DNA from: Janthinobacterium sp. J1-1
GTDB lineage: Bacteria > Pseudomonadota > Gammaproteobacteria > Burkholderiales > Burkholderiaceae_D
Assembly: GCF_030944405.1 (NCBI RefSeq)
Contig: NZ_CP132339.1
Location: 6,138,001-6,202,000 of the forward strand
Direction of reading: 5' to 3'
DNA: 64,000 bases
Shown here piece after piece: positions 54,040-62,169 of this stretch. The translations under genes and the position numbers were made by a program. How positions within the stretch are numbered: position 1 is the first letter of the stretch; each line of letters starts with the position of its first letter. The notes below the pieces were generated by a model, which saw only the letters and a program-made list of their open reading frames with translations, was not told the origin of the DNA and ran no database searches.

Positions 54040-55329
54040 CTAGCGGCGCGCGCGGTGCGTGATCAGGGCCTTGGCATCGGCCAGCGCGGTCTTGATATCC
54101 TTGTTCTGCGCCAGCACGCTTTCCAGCTCCATGTTGACGATATCGCGCGCCACGGCGTCGAACTTGTCGACCCGGATCACGGGAATTTTCGCCGCCGTCT
54201 CGCGCGCCAGCAGCCGCGTTTTCTGGCCGCCGAAGTAGGCTTGCGGTTCGTCCATCATCGGGTCCGCATAGGCCGCCTTCAGGGCGGGAAACGCGCCGAT
54301 CTCTTTCAGGGAATGCAGCTGGATATCCTTGTTGACGGTCATGAACTTGATGAACTCCCAGGCCTGGGTCTTGTTCGCGGCTTTTTTCGGGATGCCGTAG
54401 AACGAGCCGCCATAGGACGCCAGCGCACCGGCCGGCAAATTCGCCGCGCGCCACTGCCCTTTCGAATCGGGCGCCAGCCACTTGGCCAGGTGGCCGCTGA
54501 GCCAGGAACCCATCATCTGGCTGGCCACCTTGTCGCGCTTGAAACCTTCGGCCCACTCGCCGGTCCAGGCCACGGTGCGCGCGTCGATGCCGGCCACCCG
54601 CGCCGCCTTCGCCAGTTCGAACGCTTTCACGAAGCGGGGCGAGTCGACCAGCACCTGGCCCTTGTCGCCAAAATAAATCCCTTCGCCGTCTTTCAGGTTG
54701 GCGCGGATAACGATGTCCGCCAGGTCGCTGGCGCCGGCCAGCAGATAGGTGCCGGTGGCGGCCTTGAGTTTTTTTCCTGCCGCGATGTACGACTCCCACG
54801 ATTGCGTCAGGTCGGCTTCCTTGATGCCGGCCTTGTCCATCAGGTCCTTGCGGTAGAACAAGGTGCCCGGTCCCAGGTCGGCCGGCATGGCGCCCAGGGT
54901 ACCGCGCGAACTGGTCGCCTGCACGAAGGTGAACGGCACGAACTGGGCGCGGTACTGGCCTGCCCCGTACGGTGGCTGCAACAGGTCTTCCATGCCTTTC
55001 GATTCGGCGAAGCTGCCCACGTAGCGAAAGTCGATCGCCATCACGTCGGGCAGGCGCGCGCCGGCCGCCAGCGCCGTCGTCATCGAATTGTGGTGGTCGT
55101 CGATCTGCAGGCTGACCAGTTTTACTTTTACCTGCGGGTACAGCTTTTCCCACAGCGGCAAGGCGGTTTTCACGGCCCGGTCCAGGTCGGGAAACGAGGC
55201 GACGGTGATGGTGGCGGGTGCGAGCGCGGGCGCCAGCGCAGGGACAGCAGCCGCCGGCGTTGCCGCGATGGCGCACGTGGCCGACAGTGACGCGGCCAGC
55301 ACGGCCACGCCAAGGGTGATTGACTTCAT
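54040..55329 (-). CDS. Carbohydrate ABC transporter substrate-binding protein
   Basis: 429 residues with a signal peptide (MKSITLGVAVLAASLSATCA, cleavage probably after AIA). The family-1 solute-binding fold is suggested by TITVASFPDLDRAVKTALPL, LPDVMAIDFRYVGSFAESKG, GTLFYRKDLMDKAGIKEADL and AWEFIKFMTVNKDIQLHSL. The residue before the Cys is Thr, so a lipobox is unlikely. It is the first gene of the operon, behind a promoter with a LacI-type operator just downstream. Confidence 0.95.
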   Translation of the reverse strand: MKSITLGVAVLAASLSATCAIAATPAAAVPALAPALAPATITVASFPDLDRAVKTALPLWEKLYPQVKVKLVSLQIDDHHNSMTTALAAGARLPDVMAIDFRYVGSFAESKGMEDLLQPPYGAGQYRAQFVPFTFVQATSSRGTLGAMPADLGPGTLFYRKDLMDKAGIKEADLTQSWESYIAAGKKLKAATGTYLLAGASDLADIVIRANLKDGEGIYFGDKGQVLVDSPRFVKAFELAKAARVAGIDARTVAWTGEWAEGFKRDKVASQMMGSWLSGHLAKWLAPDSKGQWRAANLPAGALASYGGSFYGIPKKAANKTQAWEFIKFMTVNKDIQLHSLKEIGAFPALKAAYADPMMDEPQAYFGGQKTRLLARETAAKIPVIRVDKFDAVARDIVNMELESVLAQNKDIKTALADAKALITHRARR

Positions 55330-55363
55330 TATTTCGTCTCCGTTTATTGAGCGTCTTCTATCT

Positions 55364-55377
55364 TGAAAACGTTTTCA
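55364..55377. promoter_or_regulatory. LacI-family operator O1
   Basis: TGAAAACGTTTTCA, a perfect 14-bp palindrome with the central CG of LacI/GalR sites. It lies just downstream of the sugar-operon promoter, a position for repression. Confidence 0.88.
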
Positions 55378-55389
55378 CAACATGCATCC

Positions 55390-55418
55390 ATTTAACACCG
55401 CAAAGAAAATGAAGTCAA
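55390..55418 (-). promoter_or_regulatory. Sigma-70 promoter of the sugar operon
   Basis: Minus strand TTGACT (55418-55413), 17-base spacer, TTAAAT (55395-55390). Transcription would begin near 55383, directly before operator O1. Confidence 0.72.
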
Positions 55419-55527
55419 CCGAAAAAGTTGTCAATTATTTCAAGGCGCACGATTTACATGCTGCCGACAGGTCGCCTTTCCCTATGAAAGACTGCTAAAA
55501 CAGCGTTTTAAATTCTGTGGTTTTTTA

Positions 55528-55541
55528 TGAAAACGTTTTCA
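55528..55541. promoter_or_regulatory. LacI-family operator O2
   Basis: TGAAAACGTTTTCA, identical to O1 and 164 bp from it. The spacing would allow DNA looping between operators. Confidence 0.85.
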
Positions 55542-55555
55542 AAAAAATGAGAGCG

Positions 55556-55642
55556 CAGGTCGGATTAGCGCGCAAGCGCGTAATCCGACAACATTGTTGA
55601 CGCATTTGTCGGGTTACGCCCTCTGGGCTAACCCGACCTACG
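55556..55642. repeat. REP/BIME-like paired palindrome, copy 2
   Basis: The same two hairpins as at 43314-43410: GTCGGATTA...TAATCCGAC and GTCGGGTTA...TAACCCGAC, with the same outer ends apart from the first bases. It lies between operators O2 and O3 in the lacI upstream space. The internal loops differ from copy 1. Confidence 0.9.
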
Positions 55643-55672
55643 GTCAGACGGCCGTTTATGGTAACCTTTCGT

Positions 55673-55686
55673 TGAAAAGGTTTTCA
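55673..55686. promoter_or_regulatory. LacI-family operator O3 (lacI autoregulation)
   Basis: TGAAAAGGTTTTCA, one base from the O1/O2 palindrome, 41 bp before the lacI-type start codon. It suggests autoregulation. Confidence 0.8.
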
Positions 55687-55727
55687 AACATTGGAAATCC
55701 GCCGTTTTTTTCACTTCAGGAACGACC

Positions 55728-56747
55728 TTGAACGACACCCACCACGCCGCCCCTCCCTCCACCCTGCTCGACGTGGCGCGCCAGGCCGGCGTGTCGCCCA
55801 GCACCGTCTCGCGCATCCTGAACGGCACGGCCAGGGTCTCGGACGACAAGCGCGACGCGGTGCTGGCGGCGATCGCGCACATGAAGTTCGCCCCCAACCA
55901 GATGGCGCAGGGCCTGAAAAAGGGCCGTTCGATGACGATCGGCATCGTGGTGCAGGATATCTCGAGCCCGTTCTTCGACGAGAGCCTGCGCGGCGTCGAC
56001 GATGGCCTGAAAGGCACCGGCTACGCCTCGGTGATCGTCAGCGGCCACTGGAATGCACAGGAAGAGGCGGACCGCATCCGCCTGCTGCTGGCAAGGAAGG
56101 TTGACGGCATCATCCTGTTGTCGGGCCGTATCTCGGACCAGAGCGTGCTCGATTTTGCCCAGCAGCGCCCGATCGTTTCGACCGGCCGCCAGATCGCCAC
56201 GCACAATGCGATCGGCTTCAAGCTCGACAACGAATACGGCGCCTGGCTGGCGGTGCGCCACCTGATCGAACTGGGCCACCGCCGCATCGCCTTTGTGTCG
56301 GGCCCGGCCAACAACAGCGACGCCGCCGAACGCCTGACCGGCTACACCAGGGCGTTGCGCGAAGCCGATATCGCACTCGACCCGAAACTGATGGCCGAAG
56401 GCGATTTCCACGAAGCGAGCGGCATGCTGGCGGTGAACCACCTGTTCGACACGCAGCAGCAATTCACGGCCGTCTTCGCCGCCAACGACCTGTCCGCCTA
56501 TGGCGTGCGCCTGTGCCTGTACCGCAAGGGCATCCGCGTGCCCGACGATATCTCGCTGGTCGGTTTCGATGACCTGCCGGGATCGTCGTACACCACGCCG
56601 CCTTTGACCACCATCCGCCAGCCGCTGTACGACATCGGCCGCATCGCCACCGAGTCGCTGCTGGGCCTGATCAACGGCGAAGCCGTGCGGGCAACCCTTC
56701 CGCCGCTCGAACTGGTGGTGCGCGAAACCACGCGCCGGGTGCGCTGA
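55728..56747 (+). CDS. LacI-family transcriptional repressor of the sugar operon
   Basis: 339 residues from a TTG (55728) with AGGAA six bases upstream. The helix-turn-helix is at about 12-33 ([20 protein letters not shown]), followed by the periplasmic-binding-protein-like ligand domain ([68 protein letters not shown]). It is divergent from the ABC/GH1 operon, and three palindromes fit its family. The inducer is probably the sugar carried by the operon. Confidence 0.94.
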   Translation: MNDTHHAAPPSTLLDVARQAGVSPSTVSRILNGTARVSDDKRDAVLAAIAHMKFAPNQMAQGLKKGRSMTIGIVVQDISSPFFDESLRGVDDGLKGTGYASVIVSGHWNAQEEADRIRLLLARKVDGIILLSGRISDQSVLDFAQQRPIVSTGRQIATHNAIGFKLDNEYGAWLAVRHLIELGHRRIAFVSGPANNSDAAERLTGYTRALREADIALDPKLMAEGDFHEASGMLAVNHLFDTQQQFTAVFAANDLSAYGVRLCLYRKGIRVPDDISLVGFDDLPGSSYTTPPLTTIRQPLYDIGRIATESLLGLINGEAVRATLPPLELVVRETTRRVR

Positions 56748-56880
56748 CACACGTTTACCACATCGCCGGCAGCAGCAAAGGCGCATCCGCTTTACAATAG
56801 TGGTTCGTTCAGCAAGAATAACCGGCTCGACTGTCCGGCTCCGGCCGGATACCCCGAACAACCACCATAAAGGACATCAC

Positions 56881-57459
56881 ATGGAACATACCCTGCCACC
56901 ACTGCCGTACGCAATGGACGCCCTGGCGCCGCACATTTCGAAAGAAACGCTGGAATACCACTATGCCAAGCACCACCAGGCGTATGTCACCAACTTGAAC
57001 AACCTGATCAAGGGTACCGAGTTCGAGAACCTGTCGCTGGAAGAGATCATCAAGAAATCGTCGGGCGGCATCTTCAACAATGCGGCGCAAGTATGGAACC
57101 ACACGTTCTACTGGAACGGCATGAAGCCGGCCGGCGGCGGCGCACCTACCGGTGCCGTGGCTGACGCGATCAACGCAAAATGGTCGTCGTTCGACAAATT
57201 CAAGGAAGAATTCACCAAGTCCTGCGTCGGCAACTTCGGTTCCGGCTGGACCTGGCTGGTGCAAAAAGCCGACGGCTCGGTCGACATCGTCAACACCTCG
57301 AACGCCGGCTGCCCATTGACCACCGGCGACAAGCCACTGCTGACCTGCGACGTGTGGGAACATGCCTACTATATCGACTACCGCAACCTGCGCGCCAAAT
57401 ACGTGGAAACGTTCTGGGGCCTGGTCAACTGGGAATTCGTTGCCGGCAACTTCGCGTAA
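56881..57459 (+). CDS. sodB: Iron superoxide dismutase
   Basis: 192 residues. The metal ligands are in [20 protein letters not shown] and [11 protein letters not shown]; the Gln in NNAAQVWNH and the phrase GGIFNNAAQ are typical of iron rather than manganese forms. It removes superoxide in the cytoplasm. A terminator follows about 80 bp downstream. Confidence 0.97.
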   Translation: MEHTLPPLPYAMDALAPHISKETLEYHYAKHHQAYVTNLNNLIKGTEFENLSLEEIIKKSSGGIFNNAAQVWNHTFYWNGMKPAGGGAPTGAVADAINAKWSSFDKFKEEFTKSCVGNFGSGWTWLVQKADGSVDIVNTSNAGCPLTTGDKPLLTCDVWEHAYYIDYRNLRAKYVETFWGLVNWEFVAGNFA

Positions 57460-57540
57460 GCGAGCGTTCCTGTCAACGTAAAACGACGCTTGACCCAGTA
57501 AGCTGACACGAAGCCGCAGAGAGATTGTCTGCGATTTCCA

Positions 57541-57579
57541 AAAAAAGAAGTCTTTGCCCCGGCACTGGCTTCTTTTTTT
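57541..57579. terminator. Intrinsic terminator between sodB and a convergent gene
   Basis: AAAAAAGAAGTC pairs with GGCTTCTTTTTTT across an 18-base unpaired segment; runs of A and T on the two sides let it serve both the sodB transcript and the convergent gene at 57583-58134. Confidence 0.72.
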
Positions 57580-57582
57580 ATT

Positions 57583-58134
57583 TCAGCCCGGCTTGTTGAA
57601 CTCTGCCCGCACGCCGCTTTCTCCAAGACGCGCAAAACTGTCTTCGTAGTAGGATTTCCCCCAGTCGATAAACGCTTCCGCGTCCATCTGCACCATGCCC
57701 AGCAGCCAGGATGAGCCATCGTCGATGTCTTCAGGGATAACCGCATTGCCGGCCTGCCACGACAGCCCGTCCACGCTCCAGCAGCAGAATGTGACGTGCT
57801 CGTGTTCGACCGCTTCGTCCTGCAGCCAGCGCCACAGCTCTGGCGGCAGGCCATCGTAGATTCCGGGCCAGATGCCGTACTCTTCGCGGGCATGGGGGCT
57901 GACCGCCGATTCGTGATCAAAGCCCTTGAGCACGACTTTTCCATCCGCGCCAAAGAAGCCGACGACGTGATCGCCAGCGCCATTGTCATATCTGGCCATC
58001 GCCACGCCGTGGGCCCAGTCCGGTTCATGCCAGAACGCCCGCAGCCAGTCTTCCGACGTGACGGCCGCGTCGCAGCGGGCCGCGCATTGCCACGCACGCT
58101 GGAGTCGGGATGGCGATAGTGTTGGCAGTTTCAT
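57583..58134 (-). CDS. Hypothetical protein, about 183 residues
   Basis: The start at ATG 58134 is preferred because upstream codons add little. The protein is rich in Trp and acidic residues (EEYGIWPGIYDGLPPELWRW, CCWSVDGLSWQAGNAVIPED, WLLGMVQMDAEAFIDWGKSY), has no signal peptide or membrane helix and looks like a soluble cytoplasmic protein. I do not recognise a family; the general look is somewhat like SMI1/KNR4-type immunity proteins, but no motif proves it. Confidence 0.7.
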   Translation of the reverse strand: MKLPTLSPSRLQRAWQCAARCDAAVTSEDWLRAFWHEPDWAHGVAMARYDNGAGDHVVGFFGADGKVVLKGFDHESAVSPHAREEYGIWPGIYDGLPPELWRWLQDEAVEHEHVTFCCWSVDGLSWQAGNAVIPEDIDDGSSWLLGMVQMDAEAFIDWGKSYYEDSFARLGESGVRAEFNKPG

Positions 58135-58227
58135 TGATTGAGCATCCTTGAAAGTTACAGACAAATACGCGCCAGGCAGGCCGGCACCCGGATCAGCGAA
58201 ACTGGCCGGCGCGGTAGCCCATCGGCG

Positions 58228-58518
58228 TCAGGAAGGCTTGCGCAGCAGCTTGTCGATCAACTGCAGCATGCCGTAAAACAGCGCCGCATAGACAGCGGCG
58301 GCTATGCCCCAGACGATCAAGGCCGTCAGGAGATCGACCCAGATCCAGGTGACGATAAACAAAATGGGACTGGTCAGTAGCGTCATGTAGCCGCTGGCAA
58401 ACAGGAAAATACCGTTCGCGCCCTGAAAGCCGTTGCGCGCCCCGCTCACCTCCATATAGCTGACAAGCAAAAGAAGGCCAACGACTACGCAAGCCCAGAT
58501 GGTCCAGAACAGCGGCAT
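58228..58518 (-). CDS. Small membrane protein of unknown function
   Basis: 96 residues from ATG 58518, with AAGGAAG upstream. It has three hydrophobic segments (FWTIWACVVVGLLLLVSYME, GIFLFASGYMTLLTSPILFI, LIVWGIAAAVYAALFYGMLQ). Family not recognised. It is about 94 bp upstream of the hypothetical gene on the same strand. Confidence 0.65.
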   Translation of the reverse strand: MPLFWTIWACVVVGLLLLVSYMEVSGARNGFQGANGIFLFASGYMTLLTSPILFIVTWIWVDLLTALIVWGIAAAVYAALFYGMLQLIDKLLRKPS

Positions 58519-58627
58519 GTTTCTTCCTTGTATGGTTGGCCGGGCGCACACATCGGGCACCTTGTCATCCATACATGATATTGCGATATATCAATGCGGA
58601 CAAGCCCCTGCCCGCTTCCTGTTCCAC

Positions 58628-58657
58628 CTGACCGCCACCTTGTTACTCGTCTATAAT
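58628..58657 (+). promoter_or_regulatory. Possible sigma-70 promoter of the propeller kinase
   Basis: A perfect TATAAT at 58652-58657 with a weak CTGACC about 18 bases upstream, 42 bp before ATG 58699. Confidence 0.45.
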
Positions 58658-58698
58658 CATTTTCCAGCCCAACCGCTTTCCACTCCTGCGTCCACTCC

Positions 58699-61680
58699 AT
58701 GCTTTTTCGCTTGCCGCGCCGCCTGCTCGCCGTTTCCCTGGCGGCGCTCCATCTGTCCTGCGTGGCGGCCGCGCCGGCGCCTGCGCCGCTGCTGTCCGAC
58801 TACAGCCATAGCGCCTGGGGCGCGGTGCAGGGTGCGCCGGTCGATGTGCTGAAATTTGCGCAGGGCCAGGACGGCTGGCTGTGGATCGCCACCGCGACCG
58901 GCTTGTACCGCTACGATGGCGTGCATTTCGAACGCAGCGACAGCGTCTACGGCCACCGCCTGCCCTCGTCGAATGTGCTGGGCCTGGCGGCAACGCCTGA
59001 TGGCGCGATCTGGGTCGGCTACCGCCTGGGCGGCTTGACGGTGTTTCGGGAGAAAGGCGCGCGCACCTACGGCGAGGCCGACGGCTTGCCGACGGGCGCC
59101 GTGTTCCATATCGAGCAGGCGCCCGATGGCGCCATCTGGGTCGGCACGCGCGATGGCGCGGCGCGGCTGGCGCCGGGGGCGCAGCGCTTCGAGGCGCAAG
59201 GCGAGAACGTGGGGCTGCCGACGCGGCGCGTGTACCAGGTGCTGTTCGGCCGCGACGGCACGCAGTGGATGGGCACCATGCATGGCGTGTTTTTCCGCCA
59301 GCCGGGCCAGGCGCGCTTTTCCCACGCCTGGCCGCGCACCATGCTCACCAGCATGGGCGAAGCGCCCGATGGCGCGATCTGGGCGGTCGACAACCAGAAC
59401 CGGTATTTCCGCGTGCGCACCACCGAACCGCCAGGCAAGGGGCCGCTCAAGCCCGACGCCCTCGGCAACGGCATCCGTTTCGACCGCGCCGGCACCATGT
59501 GGCTGTTCAACCCGGACGGCATCGAGCGCAAGTTCGTGCCTGGCGGCCCCAGCCTGCCGGCGCAGCGCCTGACGCGGCAGAACGGCATCAGCGGCCCGCT
59601 GCCGCAATCGAGCTTCCAGGACCGCGAAGGCAATCTGTGGTTCGGCACCTCGGCCGGGCTGGACCGTTTGCGGCCGAACCGCCTGAAGACCTTGCCGGTC
59701 GACGTGCCGTTCGACCATCCCGGCATGCTGCCGGGGCCGAACGGCGATGTCTGGATCGGCGACTATGTGGGCGACATCCGCAGCTTTACGGCCGATGGCG
59801 TCAAAAAAGTCGAGTTGAAGGGGCAACTGGCGGCCAGCCACTGGGCGCCCGATGGCACTTTATGGCTGGGCAATGAGCTGGGCCTGCATCACCGCGCCGT
59901 GAATGGCGCTTTCACGCCGGTGGCGCTGCCGCCGGGTGTCGCCGGCCTCGACCCGCAGGCGCTGCAGCAGGACCGCGCGGGCAACTTGTGGGCCTCGTTC
60001 TCGGGCGGCGGGCTGTTTCGCCGCACCAGCGGCACATGGATCAAGGATGGCGGCCTGTCCGGCCTGCCCGCGGCGCTGGCCACGGCCATGGCAATGGACG
60101 GGCAAGGCACGGTCTGGCTGGGCCACGCCGACAACAGCATCAGCCTGGTCGGCGACGGCCAGCATGCGGGCGCCGTCAGGCGCCTCGGTGAAGCCGACGG
60201 CTTGCAAGTGGGCACGGTGCTGCAGCTGTACCGCGATGGCGACGCCATGTGGGCCGGCGGCGAGCATGGCGTGGCGCTGTACCGCGGCGGCCGTTTCCAT
60301 GCGCTGCGCGGCGCGCATGGCGAACCGTTTCGCGGCGTGTCGGGCATGGTGCGCCTGCCTGGCGGCGACCTGTGGCTGCATGGCGCGGACGGCATCGACC
60401 ATATCGGCGCCGCCAGCCTGACCGCCTGGATCAAGGACGGCACGGCGGTCGAGGCCGAACGCTTCAACGCGCTCGACGGCCTGCAGGGCCATGCCGCGCA
60501 ACTGCGCCCGGTGCCCACGCTGATCCGCGCGCCCGACGGCAAGCTGTGGTTCTCCACCGCCGCCACCATCGCCATCCTCGACCCGGCGCAGATCCGCCGC
60601 AACCCCCTGCCGCCGCCGGTGCAGATCGTTACCGTGCAGGCCGACGGCGCGCCCTACCGGCCCGATGCAGGCAAGCCCTTGCACCTGCCGCAGGGCAGCA
60701 AGAACCTGCAGATCGGCTTTACGGCCTTGAGCCTGTCCATGCCCGAGCGCGTGCGTTTGCGCTACCGCTTGACCGGCGTGGACGCCGGCTGGCAGGAGCC
60801 AATCGGCCGGCGCGAAGCGTATTACACCAACCTGGCGCCGGGCAGCTACCGCTTCGAGGTGACGGCGGCCAACGAAGATGGCGTCTGGAACACGCAAGCG
60901 GCAACGCTCGATATCGTGATCGCGCCCACCTTTGTGCAGACGCCGTGGTTCAAGGTGCTGCTGGCGCTGGGCGGCGCGCTGCTGCTGTATGGCCTGTATG
61001 TGCTGCGCATCCGCCGCCTGAAACGCGGCATGCACGAACGGCTGCAGGAGCGCTTGCAGGAACGCCTGGCCGAACGCTCGCGCATCGCCCGCTCGCTGCA
61101 CGACACCCTGCTGCAAAGCGTGCAGGGCCTGATCCTGTCGTTCCATGCGCACGCGCACATGCTGCCGCAGGGCACGCGCGAACGGGCGCGCCTGGACGGC
61201 ACCCTGAACCTGGCCGACCAGCTGCTGATCGAGGGGCGCGACCAGATCATGGACTTGCGCGCCGTGGCGCCGCCCGACGAACTGCCGCTGGCGCTGCAGG
61301 AATTCGGCAAGGGGCTGGCCCAGCACCGCGCGCACGCATTCACGGTGCGCGTGAGCGGTGTTTGCCGGCGCTTGCTTCCCTGCGTGCACGATGAAATCTA
61401 TGCGATCGCGCGCGAAGCGCTGTTCAACGCCTCGCGCTATGCCGAAGCGGCGCATATCGTGCTGGAGCTCGATTATGCCGAGCAGGCGTTCACCTTGCGC
61501 GTGCGCGACGATGGCTGCGGCCTCGATGACGCCGTGGCGCAGGCGGGACGGCCCGGCCACTGGGGCCTGGTCGGCATGCGCGAGCGCGCCGCCAGCATCG
61601 GCGCCACCCTGAACCTCGGCAGCCGGCCCGGCGCCGGCACCGAGATCGAAGTGATCGTGCCGGGCCAGCTGGCCTATTGA
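58699..61680 (+). CDS. Sensor histidine kinase with periplasmic propeller (HisKA_3 type)
   Basis: 993 residues. The signal sequence (RRLLAVSLAALHLSCVAAAP) is followed by Reg_prop repeats up to about residue 640 (GWLWIATATGLYRYDGVHFE, GAIWVGTRDGAARL), then a Y_Y_Y domain (YTNLAPGSYRFEVTAANEDG) and one membrane helix. The cytoplasmic part has a HisKA_3 dimerisation domain with His801 in IARSLHDTLLQSVQG and a HATPase domain (DDGCGLDD, GLVGMRERAASIGATLNLGS). This class normally pairs with a NarL/LuxR-type response regulator, but none is next to it. The ligand is unknown. Confidence 0.93.
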   Translation: MLFRLPRRLLAVSLAALHLSCVAAAPAPAPLLSDYSHSAWGAVQGAPVDVLKFAQGQDGWLWIATATGLYRYDGVHFERSDSVYGHRLPSSNVLGLAATPDGAIWVGYRLGGLTVFREKGARTYGEADGLPTGAVFHIEQAPDGAIWVGTRDGAARLAPGAQRFEAQGENVGLPTRRVYQVLFGRDGTQWMGTMHGVFFRQPGQARFSHAWPRTMLTSMGEAPDGAIWAVDNQNRYFRVRTTEPPGKGPLKPDALGNGIRFDRAGTMWLFNPDGIERKFVPGGPSLPAQRLTRQNGISGPLPQSSFQDREGNLWFGTSAGLDRLRPNRLKTLPVDVPFDHPGMLPGPNGDVWIGDYVGDIRSFTADGVKKVELKGQLAASHWAPDGTLWLGNELGLHHRAVNGAFTPVALPPGVAGLDPQALQQDRAGNLWASFSGGGLFRRTSGTWIKDGGLSGLPAALATAMAMDGQGTVWLGHADNSISLVGDGQHAGAVRRLGEADGLQVGTVLQLYRDGDAMWAGGEHGVALYRGGRFHALRGAHGEPFRGVSGMVRLPGGDLWLHGADGIDHIGAASLTAWIKDGTAVEAERFNALDGLQGHAAQLRPVPTLIRAPDGKLWFSTAATIAILDPAQIRRNPLPPPVQIVTVQADGAPYRPDAGKPLHLPQGSKNLQIGFTALSLSMPERVRLRYRLTGVDAGWQEPIGRREAYYTNLAPGSYRFEVTAANEDGVWNTQAATLDIVIAPTFVQTPWFKVLLALGGALLLYGLYVLRIRRLKRGMHERLQERLQERLAERSRIARSLHDTLLQSVQGLILSFHAHAHMLPQGTRERARLDGTLNLADQLLIEGRDQIMDLRAVAPPDELPLALQEFGKGLAQHRAHAFTVRVSGVCRRLLPCVHDEIYAIAREALFNASRYAEAAHIVLELDYAEQAFTLRVRDDGCGLDDAVAQAGRPGHWGLVGMRERAASIGATLNLGSRPGAGTEIEVIVPGQLAY

Positions 61681-61782
61681 AGCCTGCGCGCAAGCGTGCA
61701 CGGCGGAAACGAAGCATGTTGTAGGATACGCAAGAGCCAGCTTTGCTCGCCGCCACCGTCCCTCACCTTGTGAAAGAACGCC

Positions 61783-62157
61783 ATGAAAAAATTCATGCTC
61801 GCCTTGCTGCTGTGTGCTTCCGGCTCCGCCTTCGCCAACTCCGCCTGCGATACGCCGCGCAACGATTTCGACGGCCTGTATTGCCTGAACAAGGTGTACC
61901 AGGAAGCGGACAAGGAGCTGAACGCCAACTACAAGAAACTGGCCGCGAAACTCGACGCCAACGGCAAGCAGACCCTGAAGTCGGGCCAGCTGTCGTGGAT
62001 CAACGAGCGCAACCAGAGCTGCTCGAAAAAGGACGGCACGGGTTTCTATGTGAACCTCGATTGCGCCACCAATACCACCATCCAGCGCGCGCAATTCCTG
62101 CAGGACCGCTTCCGCGAGTGTTCGAGCTCGGGCTGCCAGAACAGCAAGCTGCAGTAA
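61783..62157 (+). CDS. LprI-type (DUF1311) secreted protein
   Basis: 124 residues with a signal peptide (MKKFMLALLLCASGSAFA-NS). The mature part has CDTPRNDFDGLYCLNKVYQE, ADKELNANYKKLAAKLDANG and SGQLSWINERNQSCSKK, the pattern of the LprI/lysozyme-inhibitor family, with six cysteines able to form disulphides. It is probably periplasmic; lysozyme inhibition is inferred from the family only. Confidence 0.85.
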   Translation: MKKFMLALLLCASGSAFANSACDTPRNDFDGLYCLNKVYQEADKELNANYKKLAAKLDANGKQTLKSGQLSWINERNQSCSKKDGTGFYVNLDCATNTTIQRAQFLQDRFRECSSSGCQNSKLQ

Positions 62158-62169
62158 TCCCGCTCCAGT

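Noticed and set aside
54040..55276. Upstream extension of the MalF-type permease to 745 codons
   Set aside because: The extra part is an alternative frame of the binding-protein gene; the permease has its own start and AGGAG at 54031.
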